DNA of 64,000 nt from NCBI RefSeq assembly GCF_007004765.1, contig NZ_VIKR01000004.1, forward strand, positions 62,001 to 126,000. The letters run 5' to 3'. Every line of letters begins with the position of its first letter. Within the stretch, counting starts at the first letter, position 1. Under the pieces are notes generated by a model. It made no database searches and had not been told where the DNA came from. It saw only the letters and a list, made by a program, of their open reading frames with translations. The DNA comes from Aliikangiella marina. GTDB taxonomy: Bacteria > Pseudomonadota > Gammaproteobacteria > Enterobacterales > Kangiellaceae. Positions 26,137-35,837 of the stretch are shown in pieces. The position numbers were made by a program, and so were the translations under genes.

Positions 26137-27786
26137 GTGCCAGTGATCGAATTACCTCAAGGCTATTATTTAACCAACTTTCTAGAGCTCGTCGACTACG
26201 TCTATGAACAATATAACGACTTGCTTAATAAGCAAGAAACTGAGTTTTACCTCAATTTCAAATCACTCACAAAAGAAGCGCAATTCCTTTACGTCAGAAT
26301 GCTCACTCGTAAAGGTTTAGTATTTCGCGAAAGCAAGCTCAACTACCAAGAAATCAAGGATATTCAGTCTGCGAGCAAAACATTGAGCAAGGCTTCGTTA
26401 GTTGAGTTAAACCCACCACTCGCTGCAGAGAGTCTGATTCCCGTATTTAGTAAACCCGAGTGGATTTCAATTCTTAAACAATTAGAACTCGATAAAGAAA
26501 CTATCGTATCGATAAAAAAACTTTCAAGGGGAGCACTTGATGAAATGCTCATCGAGCTGGACAAAGAATTTGATCTCTATACGTTAATCGATGAGCCAAT
26601 AATACTATTGTCACAATTTGAAGCTTTTGAAACCTTCAAACTACTTTTTTTCGGCAATCTTAATCAAGATCTGACCGATTTTGTATTACGCGATTTGGGA
26701 CTCTATCGATTCGAATCCTATCAAATCGACAGAAACTCGCGGCTTTTTTCAAGTCGCGAACAAATAGAGAATTATCTGAATTACTATCAAGTACTTGAAG
26801 GTTTAGACGAGGCACTTCAAGGAGACTGTAAGGCAATTATCAACTTTCATCAGCTTTTACCGCAAGTTGAGGCTACCGACAACACGTTAATGCGTCGTGT
26901 ACAGCGCGTTAACATCAGCTTAGCTCGTCAGCTTGAGAGACTTGCGTCGCTCGACCAGGCTTTATCAATTTATAGGGAGAATTCACTCGAACCATCAAGA
27001 GAAAGGCAAGCAAGAATTCTTTTAAAACAAAATAAAGTTGATCGCTCCCTCGAAATTTGTCAGCAAATCATCAACGCACCACGCTCAGAGAGCGAGCTAA
27101 TTTTTGCTCAAGAGTTTGGATTTCGAGCTGCAAAAAAACATAAAATAAAATGGCCGCAACCCGATGGATACAAGCCGCCTCAGGAAACCATTTCGATACC
27201 ACAAACTGAGGACAATGTCGAAATCAGTGCTCGCCAATATTTCTCACAGTATGGCGAGTGCTTTTATATTGAAAATGGGTTGTTTTTAAGCGTTTTCGGC
27301 TTGCACTATTGGCCACTATTTTTCGCGCCGATTAAAGGTGCTTTTACTAACCCATTCCAGTTTAGACCTCATGATTTGTATGAAGATGATTTCCTAAAAA
27401 AACGCCAAGATATCTATCAAAAACTATCGTTAACTGTCGATAATATGCAGGATAATATTGAAAACTATTTAAACCGAATATCCGAAAAACAAGGAACATC
27501 GACACCTTTTGTTTTTTGGGAACTTTTAACGAAAGACTTGTTAGAGTTCGCCTTTGAACATATTCCGGGGACACACTGGAAACAAATATTTGACAGAATC
27601 TTTTTGGATATCAAAGCAAACCGCTCAGGGTTTCCTGATTTAATCTTGTTTCCTGCAGAAGGCGGTTATGAATTAATTGAAATAAAAGGGCCAGGTGATA
27701 AGCTCCAGAAAAACCAGCTCCGTTGGATGAAGTACTTTGCTAAGCATGATATCCCGCACAAGGTCGTAAACGTTGAGTGGCAGTAA
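26137..27786 (+). CDS. FAN1-like VRR-NUC nuclease
   Basis: 549 aa. The C-terminal ~110 residues are a VRR-NUC domain, a PD-(D/E)XK nuclease: GTHWKQIFDRIF, GFPDLILF (Asp501) and ELIEIKGPGD (Glu515, Lys517). The long N-terminal region (~1-330, starting YYLTNFLELVDYVYEQY and with YVRMLTRKGLVFRESKL) and the TPR-like middle correspond to bacterial FAN1. FAN1 acts on 5' flaps and unhooks interstrand DNA cross-links. Starts with GTG and lacks a clear ribosome site. Its last 14 bases overlap the helicase gene, so the two proteins should be made together; DNA cross-link repair is the likely job. Confidence 0.88.
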   Translation: MPVIELPQGYYLTNFLELVDYVYEQYNDLLNKQETEFYLNFKSLTKEAQFLYVRMLTRKGLVFRESKLNYQEIKDIQSASKTLSKASLVELNPPLAAESLIPVFSKPEWISILKQLELDKETIVSIKKLSRGALDEMLIELDKEFDLYTLIDEPIILLSQFEAFETFKLLFFGNLNQDLTDFVLRDLGLYRFESYQIDRNSRLFSSREQIENYLNYYQVLEGLDEALQGDCKAIINFHQLLPQVEATDNTLMRRVQRVNISLARQLERLASLDQALSIYRENSLEPSRERQARILLKQNKVDRSLEICQQIINAPRSESELIFAQEFGFRAAKKHKIKWPQPDGYKPPQETISIPQTEDNVEISARQYFSQYGECFYIENGLFLSVFGLHYWPLFFAPIKGAFTNPFQFRPHDLYEDDFLKKRQDIYQKLSLTVDNMQDNIENYLNRISEKQGTSTPFVFWELLTKDLLEFAFEHIPGTHWKQIFDRIFLDIKANRSGFPDLILFPAEGGYELIEIKGPGDKLQKNQLRWMKYFAKHDIPHKVVNVEWQ

Positions 27787-30232
27787 AAAAGAAATCAAAC
27801 TATCGGTAAGGACTCTGGTCGAGTTTAGTGCGCGCTCCGGTGATCTTTTTTCTGAATCTAGCTTTGGGCCGAGTGCGAAAGAAGGTATCAAGGGACATCA
27901 AACCCTTCAGAATTCGCGAAATAGCGAGTGGGAAAAAGAATTTGCAGTAAAACAAACCATAGAATACAAGAACTACTCGGTCACTCTCGGGGGGAGAATT
28001 GACCTAGTTAATCGAGTGCAATCACCTGCTATTGTTGAAGAAATTAAGACGACCTATTTCGATCAAGAAGATATACCGCAAGAAAAAATAATATTACATT
28101 TAGCCCAGACCACTGTTTATTGCTATTTGCTGCATCTCGAACAAACCCAGTCAGCGGAAGCACTCAACCCAGAGCAAACCTATGTACTTAAAACAACTTG
28201 GTTTAATTTATTAGACAATAGTGAGTTTTCATCGGAACAGTCAATCACTTCTCTTGAGGCGAAAAAAATCACCGAAAACTATCTTGATATTTATTTAACA
28301 TGGTTTTCGGCTGTAGAAGAACGTCAACTCATTGTCCGAGACTCTGCAAAGACAATCGCTTTTCCTTATACGGAATATCGTACGGGCCAACACTATTTTG
28401 CTAAGGCTGTTTACCAGACGATAAAAGACAAAAAACAGTTACTTGTTGAAGCCCCGACGGGTTCCGGTAAAACGATGAGTACATTGTTCGCTAGTAGCAA
28501 AGCCATTGGCGAGGGCATAATAGCTCAGATTGTCTACCTTACCGCTAAAGGTTCCGGGCAGCAAGCAGCTCTAAAGAACACCCAAAAATTGATCGAGAGT
28601 GGCCTTGAAATTGACTATGTTGTATTACAGGCAAAAGATAAGGCTTGCCCATGCCGCTCTTCGAAAGAATCAATTCGCCAGACATGTGATAACGGTAAGG
28701 GAGTGTGCTCTCGCACCATAGGTTTTTTCGATCGGTTACCACAGGCACGCTTGGCTTGCTTAGAAGCAGCCTATTTAAGCAGCGAGAAAATTCAGGAAAT
28801 CGCAGCGGCAAATCATATCTGCCCATTTGAGCTAAGCCTACAAATGGTTCGATGGTCTTCCATTGTGATTTGCGACTTCAACTATTTTCTTGACCCAATG
28901 GTGAGGCTATCAGCGTTTGATGACAACATTAATCAACGAGTACTTTTGATTGATGAGTATCACAACTTGATTGAACGCTCGCGAGGAATGTATTCCGCTG
29001 AGTTAACGAGTGCACCCGCTCACGCGATACTTCGCCAATTGAAAAAAAATTCACCGTTGAAGTCTCCAATCAAACGGTATCTCGAGCAACTGGTTCAATT
29101 AACGAATCCGCAGGAAAATTTATTCTCAGTAACTCAGCAAAAGCGTAGCGACGATACAGATCAAGTTATAGAATCGCCGCCAGAAGTACTTAAGTTTTGT
29201 TTAGAGCACCTATTTGAAGAAGTGAGCAATGAGTCTCTAAGTGACGGTTTCGCAGGCGGAATGAACAATCATCAAATTGAAGGTTTTCATGATTGGTTGA
29301 AAAGTCTCTATCGTTATTACTTTATAAGTGAACTTTATAGCGAAGACCACAAAACAATCATTTCCGGTACTCGCTCTACTTCGTCCCAAAAGCTGGCTGT
29401 ATCGCTTAAACTGCTGTGTCTCGACCCAGCGAGTTACCTTACTAAGAAGTATCAATCCGCTCGCGCATTAATTGGGTTTTCCGCAACTGTCACACCGCTC
29501 GATTACTACAGTCAAGTTACAGGGTTATCGGAAGATTCGGTCAAACTAAAGCTCCCTCCGGTGTTTCCGATCGAGAACCAATTAACAGTGCGTTGTGACT
29601 TTATCGATACCCGATGGAAACATCGAGATAGTTCTATCAGCCTCTTGTGCGACTTAATACTTTCAACGATACACGCGAAACCTGGTAAATATTTAGTATT
29701 TCTTCCTTCATATGCGTACCTTACCCAGTGTTACGATCACTTTGTGCAAGCTAATCAGGAAATAAGCACTATCAAACAACAAAAAAACAGCACCGATAAA
29801 GAAAAATCAACCTTTCTCAAAGCGTTTTTTGAGTGCGCTGATAGTTTACTTGGCTTTGCAATCTTGGGTGGTGTTTTTGGTGAAGGCGTCGACTTTAGTG
29901 GCGAAGCATTAGATGGCGTGATTGTTATCGGTGCCGGAATGCCGCAACCATCGTTAGAGCAAAACCTTATTGAACAACATATCGAGGATAAGGGATTTAA
30001 TGGTTTTAAATACAACTATCAGTTTCCCGGGTTTACTCGAGTAAAACAAACTGCTGGCCGAGTAATTCGCTCAGAAACCGATAAAGGTGTGGTTATCTTG
30101 GTGGACCCTCGATTTCGGCGGCTAGACTATCAAAACTTAATGCCAGATAACTGGCATGTCAGGCCTTGTTCAAACCTCGAGCAAGTTCAACACACACTGG
30201 AGCAATTTTGGCGATCTTCAGGTGATAACTAA
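27773..30232 (+). CDS. PD-(D/E)XK nuclease/XPD-DinG-type helicase fusion
   Basis: 819 aa. Residues ~40-190 form a RecB/Cas4-like nuclease core: GGRIDLV with Asp77, then IVEEIKTTY with Glu90 and Lys92. The superfamily 2 helicase follows: Walker A EAPTGSGKT (227-234), a Cys-rich insertion (Cys282, 284, 295, 302, 319) fitting an iron-sulfur cluster, DEYH (384-387) and motif VI QTAGRVIRS. This is the XPD/Rad3/DinG family, 5'-3' unwinding. The TTG start with AAGG 9 bases upstream lies inside the FAN1-like gene. Nuclease and helicase together suggest processing of damaged or branched DNA alongside FAN1. Confidence 0.88.
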   Translation: MSGSKKEIKLSVRTLVEFSARSGDLFSESSFGPSAKEGIKGHQTLQNSRNSEWEKEFAVKQTIEYKNYSVTLGGRIDLVNRVQSPAIVEEIKTTYFDQEDIPQEKIILHLAQTTVYCYLLHLEQTQSAEALNPEQTYVLKTTWFNLLDNSEFSSEQSITSLEAKKITENYLDIYLTWFSAVEERQLIVRDSAKTIAFPYTEYRTGQHYFAKAVYQTIKDKKQLLVEAPTGSGKTMSTLFASSKAIGEGIIAQIVYLTAKGSGQQAALKNTQKLIESGLEIDYVVLQAKDKACPCRSSKESIRQTCDNGKGVCSRTIGFFDRLPQARLACLEAAYLSSEKIQEIAAANHICPFELSLQMVRWSSIVICDFNYFLDPMVRLSAFDDNINQRVLLIDEYHNLIERSRGMYSAELTSAPAHAILRQLKKNSPLKSPIKRYLEQLVQLTNPQENLFSVTQQKRSDDTDQVIESPPEVLKFCLEHLFEEVSNESLSDGFAGGMNNHQIEGFHDWLKSLYRYYFISELYSEDHKTIISGTRSTSSQKLAVSLKLLCLDPASYLTKKYQSARALIGFSATVTPLDYYSQVTGLSEDSVKLKLPPVFPIENQLTVRCDFIDTRWKHRDSSISLLCDLILSTIHAKPGKYLVFLPSYAYLTQCYDHFVQANQEISTIKQQKNSTDKEKSTFLKAFFECADSLLGFAILGGVFGEGVDFSGEALDGVIVIGAGMPQPSLEQNLIEQHIEDKGFNGFKYNYQFPGFTRVKQTAGRVIRSETDKGVVILVDPRFRRLDYQNLMPDNWHVRPCSNLEQVQHTLEQFWRSSGDN

Positions 30233-30270
30233 GTCAGAACAGTCGTATCATTTGATCAATCACTTAAACG

Positions 30271-30282
30271 CGGCTTAAGCCG
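30271..30282. repeat. Perfect 12-bp palindrome cggcttaagccg
   Basis: It lies 40 bases past the helicase gene, within the 196-base gap before the transporter. No T tract follows. It could be an operator half or simply chance. Confidence 0.4.
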
Positions 30283-30428
30283 TGCCGATGTCAAAGGAGA
30301 CGCTATACTTTTTGGCACGATGACGTTACTACTAACAAATTGTTTACCCGCCTGACAAAGGTTAAACTGAGTGTCATTGCCCTTTACGTTTTCGAGACAT
30401 ACCGCAATATTCAGAGGCCTAATTAATC

Positions 30429-31679
30429 GTGAGCAGAACAACTACTAATTACCTTACCCTACTCGCGATTATTTTTGCGGGAGAAATCATTTTTAGTTTG
30501 CCCTTCCATATTACGCGATTTTTTAGACCGACCTTTCTCGAAGTTTTCAATTTGTCGAATACACAGCTCGGCGACATTTTTGCTGTCTATGGAATAGTCG
30601 CGATGCTGGCCTACTTTCCCGGTGGCGTTATTGCTGACCATTTTTCTGCTCGTAAGCTAATTGTATTTTCATTAATTACTACCGCCTTGGGTGGTTTTTA
30701 TCTATACACTTTACCGGATCAAAAATCATTGTTCTTCTTATTTGGTTTTTTTGGATTAACCAGTATATTACTGTTTTGGGCTGCTATCATTAAGGCAACG
30801 CGCGAATGGGGAGGTCACGGCTCTCAAGGAATTGCCTTCGGTTTATTGGACGGCGGTAGAGGTTTAGTTGCTAGTATCGCCGCTTCTGTCGGTGTATTAA
30901 TATTTAGTCTCACGGTTGAAACTGAGCTAGATGAACCGAGCCTGCTAAAACAAGGATTACAATCAGTGATCCTGTACTATAGTTTTTTAACTTTACTGGC
31001 AGCACTTTTTGTTTGGTTATTAGTTGAAGAACCCAGCAACGATAAAGCAAGCTTCTCTCAACTTCCCAATGACCTAAGCCAAGTCATCAGAACGCCGACG
31101 GTATGGTTACAAGGTGCAATCATTGTAGCGGCTTACTGCGGCTATAAAGCGTTGGATAATTATGGTATTTATGCTGTAGAAGTACTCAAGATGAATCAAG
31201 TTGAAGCCGCCGAATTTACTGCCTTAGGGAGCTACTTACGGCCTATCGCGGCAATTACCGCGGGCTTTATCGCCGATCGCTTTTTCTCCAGCAGAACTAT
31301 CGCTTTTATGTTTGCTGTTGTTGCAGTCGCGTTTGTGGTTTTAGCATTTATCTCTCCTCAAAACACCAATCAACTGTTTATACTCGCTAATCTACTCATT
31401 ACTTTTGCAGCAGTTTACGGCTTACGAGGTGTTTACTTTGCTTTAGTTGAAGAATCGGGCGTCACACTAACGCAAACCGGCACAGTGGTTGGTCTTGTAT
31501 CGTTAATTGGTTATACACCCGATATTTTTTTCGCGCCTATTACGGGAAGAATTCTAGATGCAGCACCAGGCATTGAAGGGTTTCAACATTATTTTTTATT
31601 GCTTTCTATCATTTCTTGTTTGGGGATAGGGCTAAGCGTTATTTTTGCAAAAAGAATATCGTTGGATCGAACTGAATAG
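30429..31679 (+). CDS. Major facilitator superfamily transporter
   Basis: 416 aa with about 12 hydrophobic helices. The MFS A-like loop is GGVIADHFSARKLIVFS between helices 2 and 3 (consensus GxLaDrxGrrk), and a related AGFIADRFFSSRTIAF lies between helices 8 and 9. It looks like a sugar-phosphate/nitrate-type or general MFS exchanger; the substrate cannot be read. GTG 30429 is the start, with GAGG 12 bases upstream. It follows the helicase gene by about 200 bases, so it probably has its own promoter. Confidence 0.85.
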   Translation: MSRTTTNYLTLLAIIFAGEIIFSLPFHITRFFRPTFLEVFNLSNTQLGDIFAVYGIVAMLAYFPGGVIADHFSARKLIVFSLITTALGGFYLYTLPDQKSLFFLFGFFGLTSILLFWAAIIKATREWGGHGSQGIAFGLLDGGRGLVASIAASVGVLIFSLTVETELDEPSLLKQGLQSVILYYSFLTLLAALFVWLLVEEPSNDKASFSQLPNDLSQVIRTPTVWLQGAIIVAAYCGYKALDNYGIYAVEVLKMNQVEAAEFTALGSYLRPIAAITAGFIADRFFSSRTIAFMFAVVAVAFVVLAFISPQNTNQLFILANLLITFAAVYGLRGVYFALVEESGVTLTQTGTVVGLVSLIGYTPDIFFAPITGRILDAAPGIEGFQHYFLLLSIISCLGIGLSVIFAKRISLDRTE

Positions 31680-31726
31680 TATCAGATGGCTTTATCTCGA
31701 GAATTCTCCAGCTAGCTCATCAGTGT

Positions 31727-33076
31727 TTAGTTGAGCCAGCGAAATTCACTGTCACGTGCGGGGGATTCAATGATAGGAATAAGAAAACCTGGATTGCTTA
31801 TTTCAATAAGATAAATATTTAAATTGCGATGATTGCTATCGAGCGAGCGACTGAATGCCAACCACTTCCCATCCGAACTCCATTGTGGATACCAATTAAA
31901 TCCATCTTTTACAACCCACTGAATATCACCGGGGTTATTAATATTGACTAGGCCAATCCTAGAACGCATTTTACCACTGGAATAAAATGCAATCTTCCTG
32001 CCGTCTGGTGAGACTTGGCCTCCGGCATTATATCCAGGCTCATTGGTTAATTGACGAATTATTGCCCCCATCTCGTCCAACAAGTAAACTTGAGCGTTAT
32101 CCCCTCTTTTCAAAGTCGTAATCACGCGAGCCCCGCTGTTGTCCCAAACTATTCCTGTTGAGTTTCCTGGTTCGGTCGATGTCCATTGAACAATCTCACT
32201 GGTGCGAGTATCGAGCCGAAAAAAACGTGTCCGTTGGTTTTCCACGTTACTGGCTCGCCAAGAAGTAAAATAGACGAACTCTTTTTGTGGCGAAAAAGAT
32301 GCTAAGTAGTCATGAGCAATATGAGTGGTTAGCTGCCGTTCGGTGCCAGTGATCAGGTCTAACATAAAAACATCTAAATTGTCATTACGTCGAGACTGAA
32401 ATAATAGTCGTTTACTGTCTCCAGAAATGACTGGCCAGTTATCATCAGCAAGATTATTGGTTAGATTTTTACTTGCACCACTTAAATAATTAGCTAAGTA
32501 GATTTCTGAATTACCCGATCGGTTAGAAGAAAATACGAATGGCTTAAGTGGCAAGTTGCTTTGATAAAAACCCACCAGCGTTTCGATATTACGCCATGAT
32601 TGAGTAACCCTTAGCTCGCGTTGCTTAAAACTAAAATTGTTGATACCTGCCTGGTCATAAATATCTTTTAGGCTGCCCTGCGAATTTTGGAATTTAATTA
32701 GTTCTGGGATAAATTTTTCCAGAGCCGCTATATAGCGTTCGAAATTTATCTGAAAAATCTTCGGCGTATCGGCGAGTTCGAGCTTCTTTAAACTACTCAC
32801 ATAGCGTTCCACAGCTTGATAAACTGACTGCGATTCAGCCTGATGATTTCTAATTGTCGCCAAGCGAGTCTCTTCATCGAGTACTTGTTGAATAGCGGCT
32901 TGCCAACCAATAACAATACGCTTGTCGTGATTCAAAACGGACCAGGCTTTATTTCCTGCGACCGTTGGGCTAGCACTATTGTCAGTAACGCTTATCTCGT
33001 TATCAGCGGCACCTAGATGCAAACCAGAAGCACCGACGCAGAGCATGAATAGAGATTTCAAAGTAATTTTAAGCAT
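31727..33076 (-). CDS. Secreted TolB-like beta-propeller protein (PD40 repeats)
   Basis: 449 aa, signal peptide (LFMLCVGASGLHLGAADNE). The N-terminal ~200 residues are helical (QAVERYVSSLKKLELADTP). The C-terminal half contains WD40-like PD40 repeats: FSSNRSGNSEIYLANY, FQSRRNDNLDVFMLDL, FTSWRASNV and FYSSGKMRSRIGLVN, as in TolB. It is not TolB itself, since the N-terminal domain differs and no tol genes are nearby. Likely a periplasmic binding or scaffolding protein. It is flanked convergently by the transporter and has a 264-base upstream gap. Confidence 0.8.
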   Translation of the reverse strand: MLKITLKSLFMLCVGASGLHLGAADNEISVTDNSASPTVAGNKAWSVLNHDKRIVIGWQAAIQQVLDEETRLATIRNHQAESQSVYQAVERYVSSLKKLELADTPKIFQINFERYIAALEKFIPELIKFQNSQGSLKDIYDQAGINNFSFKQRELRVTQSWRNIETLVGFYQSNLPLKPFVFSSNRSGNSEIYLANYLSGASKNLTNNLADDNWPVISGDSKRLLFQSRRNDNLDVFMLDLITGTERQLTTHIAHDYLASFSPQKEFVYFTSWRASNVENQRTRFFRLDTRTSEIVQWTSTEPGNSTGIVWDNSGARVITTLKRGDNAQVYLLDEMGAIIRQLTNEPGYNAGGQVSPDGRKIAFYSSGKMRSRIGLVNINNPGDIQWVVKDGFNWYPQWSSDGKWLAFSRSLDSNHRNLNIYLIEISNPGFLIPIIESPARDSEFRWLN

Positions 33077-33340
33077 ATAAGAATCACTTATCGCTAGGCC
33101 AACTCAGTAAAACTTTCTGATTTCATGTTAACTAAACTTAAAAGCTATTTAATATTGGGCTTGAGAAAACTAATATTTTCAACCTTTCATTCAGCGAAAC
33201 TCAAATTCTGTAAGCAAAATCAAAGTTCTGCGATAAGACTAAATAACCAACAATCATCAAAAGTCAGTTGAATTAATCAAACCCTCAGTATACCTTACAA
33301 TAAAAGTTTAATGTGATGAATCAATCCAGGAATCACGATA

Positions 33341-33895
33341 ATGTCATTGACACCGTCCAATATGCTTCCACTGGGAACTGTTGCTCCTGATTTTAAACTC
33401 CTTGATCCTCGAGATGGTCAGTTAAAAACCTTATCCGAGCTCAAAGGCGCCCAGGGCACCCTGATAATGTTTGTGTGCAATCACTGCCCTTTTGTTGTTC
33501 ATATTGAAAGTGCTATGGCTGACTTGGGCCGAGAATACGCTGACAAAGCAATCAACTTTGTGGCAATTAGCGCGAATGATGTCATCGCATACCCACAAGA
33601 TTCACCGGAAAAAATGGCGCAAAAGGCGACAGAGCTAGACTATCGATTTCCATACCTATACGATGAGTCACAAGAGACGGCCAGAGCTTATCAGGCAGCA
33701 TGCACACCAGATTTTTTTCTTTTTGACGGTGAACTACGCTGCGTTTATCGCGGACGATTTGATGGCTCGACTCCTGGCAATGGGGTAGCGGTAACAGGAT
33801 CTGACATTAAAGCGGCACTGAATGCGCTTGAATCTAATCAGCCAATTGAACAAAAACAGTATCCAAGCATGGGCTGCAACATTAAGTGGCGGTAG
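33341..33895 (+). CDS. Thioredoxin-family protein (AhpC/TSA-like fold)
   Basis: 184 aa, no signal peptide. The active motif CNHCPFV (Cys46, Cys49) is the CxxC redox pair of the thioredoxin/peroxiredoxin fold; SPEKMAQKATELDYRFPYLY and AACTPDFFLFDG are typical of the group in which the CxxC sits at the end of the first strand. It ends in MGCNIKWR as the family does. A thiol-disulphide or peroxide reduction role is expected. AGGA lies about 10 bases before ATG 33341. The peptidase gene follows after 65 bases and may be cotranscribed. Confidence 0.87.
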   Translation: MSLTPSNMLPLGTVAPDFKLLDPRDGQLKTLSELKGAQGTLIMFVCNHCPFVVHIESAMADLGREYADKAINFVAISANDVIAYPQDSPEKMAQKATELDYRFPYLYDESQETARAYQAACTPDFFLFDGELRCVYRGRFDGSTPGNGVAVTGSDIKAALNALESNQPIEQKQYPSMGCNIKWR

Positions 33896-33960
33896 CAACC
33901 GACCGCCTTGGGTTTCAGACATCAATCAATAACAAACGCCTTCCAAGTCGAGAGATTTAA

Positions 33961-35250
33961 ATGAAATATTTTACTTTTTTAATCGCACTTTCATTGTTGA
34001 GTTTTGCGCTACCCAGTTGGGCGCTCGACGAAAATGAACAAGCAATCCGAACTATCATCGAGAAAAACCTCGCTACGGCCGAAAAAGATTTAAAGTCCGT
34101 TGTCGATATGAATAGTGGCACAATGAATTTTAAAGGTGTAAAAGCGGTGGGCATGTTTTTCAAAGACCGATTTGATGCAATCGGCTTTGAAACAGAATGG
34201 CAAGACGGCAAAGCTTTTAATCGTGCGGGACATTTAGTAGCAAGCTATGGGAAACAGGGCCCACGGGTGCTTTTGATCGGACACCTCGATACGGTTTTTC
34301 CAAATAACAGTCAATTTCAGAGATACCAACCTTTAGGTAATAATAAAGTCAAAGGGCCGGGGATTACCGATATGAAAGGTGGTAACGTCATCATGCTTTA
34401 TGCATTGAAAGCACTCAAGGATTCGGGGGCCCTGGATAGACTAAGCGTCAAAGTTGTACTTACCGGAGATGAAGAAAGTAGTGGAAAGCCATTAAAAAAA
34501 TCTAAACAAGCAATAGTCGATGCTGCTAAATGGGCTGACTATGCTATTGGTTTTGAAGACGGCGATGGTGATATAAAAACGGCGGTCATTGCGAGAAGAG
34601 GCGCCATAAACTGGCGCTTAGAAGTCACCGGTAAACCAGCCCACTCTTCGCAAATTTTTAGAGAGGATATCGGCGATGGTGCAATATTTGAAGCCGCTCG
34701 CATTCTCAATGAGTTTCGCACTCAATTGTCAACTCAGAAAAATCTGACGTTTAATCCAGGAATGATTGTTGGCGGAACAACAACCGCATTTGATGGCCAA
34801 ACAAACCAAGGTTCAGCTTTTGGAAAAACCAATATCATTGCGAAAACCGCGTTGATTACCGGCGATATTCGAGCGGTTTCACCAGAACAACTCACGCAAG
34901 CCAAAACGGTCATGCAAAAAATCGTGGCAAAGAGTCTTGCCCACACTCAATCCACTCTAAGTTTCTCCAATGGATATCCGCCAATGGCTCCTTCCGATGG
35001 CAATAAACAACTGTTAGCCCTCTATAATCAAGTTAGTCTCGATTTAGGGCATGGGCGGGTAATTGCTGTTGATCCAAGAAGAGCTGGTGCTGCAGATATT
35101 TCTTTTGCTGCAAACCATGTAAAAATGGCGCTAGATGGCTTGGGATTAATGGGCGAAGGCGGCCACACGAAAGACGAAGTCGCTGACATGACTAGTTTTA
35201 TAAAGAACATGGAAAAGGCTGCAATATTGCTGTATCGGTTAGCGAATTGA
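33961..35250 (+). CDS. M20-family metallopeptidase, carboxypeptidase G2-like
   Basis: 429 aa with a signal peptide (LIALSLLSFALPSWALD), so periplasmic. Metal ligands and catalytic residues are visible: His108 and Asp110 (GHLDTVF), Asp137 (GPGITDMKGG), Glu171-Glu172 (TGDEESSG) and Asp200 (GFEDGD); His228 (GKPAHSS) is in the dimerisation domain, and the last ligand His is in GGHTKDE. The family uses two zinc ions and removes C-terminal Glu or hydrolyses dipeptides and N-acyl amino acids. GAGAG before the ATG. Nutritional scavenging is the likely role. Confidence 0.9.
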   Translation: MKYFTFLIALSLLSFALPSWALDENEQAIRTIIEKNLATAEKDLKSVVDMNSGTMNFKGVKAVGMFFKDRFDAIGFETEWQDGKAFNRAGHLVASYGKQGPRVLLIGHLDTVFPNNSQFQRYQPLGNNKVKGPGITDMKGGNVIMLYALKALKDSGALDRLSVKVVLTGDEESSGKPLKKSKQAIVDAAKWADYAIGFEDGDGDIKTAVIARRGAINWRLEVTGKPAHSSQIFREDIGDGAIFEAARILNEFRTQLSTQKNLTFNPGMIVGGTTTAFDGQTNQGSAFGKTNIIAKTALITGDIRAVSPEQLTQAKTVMQKIVAKSLAHTQSTLSFSNGYPPMAPSDGNKQLLALYNQVSLDLGHGRVIAVDPRRAGAADISFAANHVKMALDGLGLMGEGGHTKDEVADMTSFIKNMEKAAILLYRLAN

Positions 35251-35273
35251 TTCCCTCGTATCGTTCGTTTATT

Positions 35274-35303
35274 AAGGCTCGTATTGCGCTAGTGACGAGC
35301 CTT
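35274..35303. terminator. Possible terminator hairpin in convergent gap
   Basis: aaggctcgt and acgagcctt make a 9-bp stem around a 12-base loop, between the convergent M20 and Cys-rich genes. No clean T tract follows on either side, hence low confidence. Confidence 0.35.
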
Positions 35304-35358
35304 CAATTAGCGTTAGTCAACGATTGCACTGAACCGTATTTTAGTTATGACCCACCAA

Positions 35359-35790
35359 TTATGATCGGCCCCCTTTGATAACTACCCTCGGGTCGGTTCC
35401 GTTGGCGCACTTTTTTAATTTAACCAAATAAGTATATTCCTGACCCGGCGAGACATCTTCTTTAATTTTACACTTTTGTTTCGAGGCTTTGTAATTTTTA
35501 CCACAGTTATCTTTTAAAGGAGAGTCGCCAGAAAACTTTAGTTTAAACTTATCATTGCCAGGTAGAATCCAAGTAATAAAATCGCCTTTTGCAGCACACA
35601 CGCAGGCTGAATCTCCGGCACACTGTCCAGCATCACATCCATTATCGGCGCTGGACATCGAAACCGTGCACTGACTCTCCGTCATACTGATCGCTATATC
35701 TTCAGCAAATGCACGACCACTGAACACGACAAAAAACGTTAGAATAATTCCTAGCGTTCTATTTTTACGATAGTTAAAACGAATATTCAT
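35359..35790 (-). CDS. Secreted Cys-rich protein of unknown function
   Basis: 143 aa, signal peptide ending in GRAFA. The mature ~113 residues hold nine Cys, including CDAGQCAGDSACVCAAKG, suggesting several disulphides, and a C-terminal half (QKCKIKEDVSPGQEYTYLVK) with a beta-sandwich look. No family recognised. GGAG stands 8 bases before ATG 35790, a strong site. It begins 47 bases after the CadC-like regulator on the same strand, so it is probably in its operon. Confidence 0.72.
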   Translation of the reverse strand: MNIRFNYRKNRTLGIILTFFVVFSGRAFAEDIAISMTESQCTVSMSSADNGCDAGQCAGDSACVCAAKGDFITWILPGNDKFKLKFSGDSPLKDNCGKNYKASKQKCKIKEDVSPGQEYTYLVKLKKCANGTDPRVVIKGGRS

Positions 35791-35837
35791 CTTTGATAGC
35801 TCCTATTTTTAATATTCCATATTTTTATCGAGATAAA

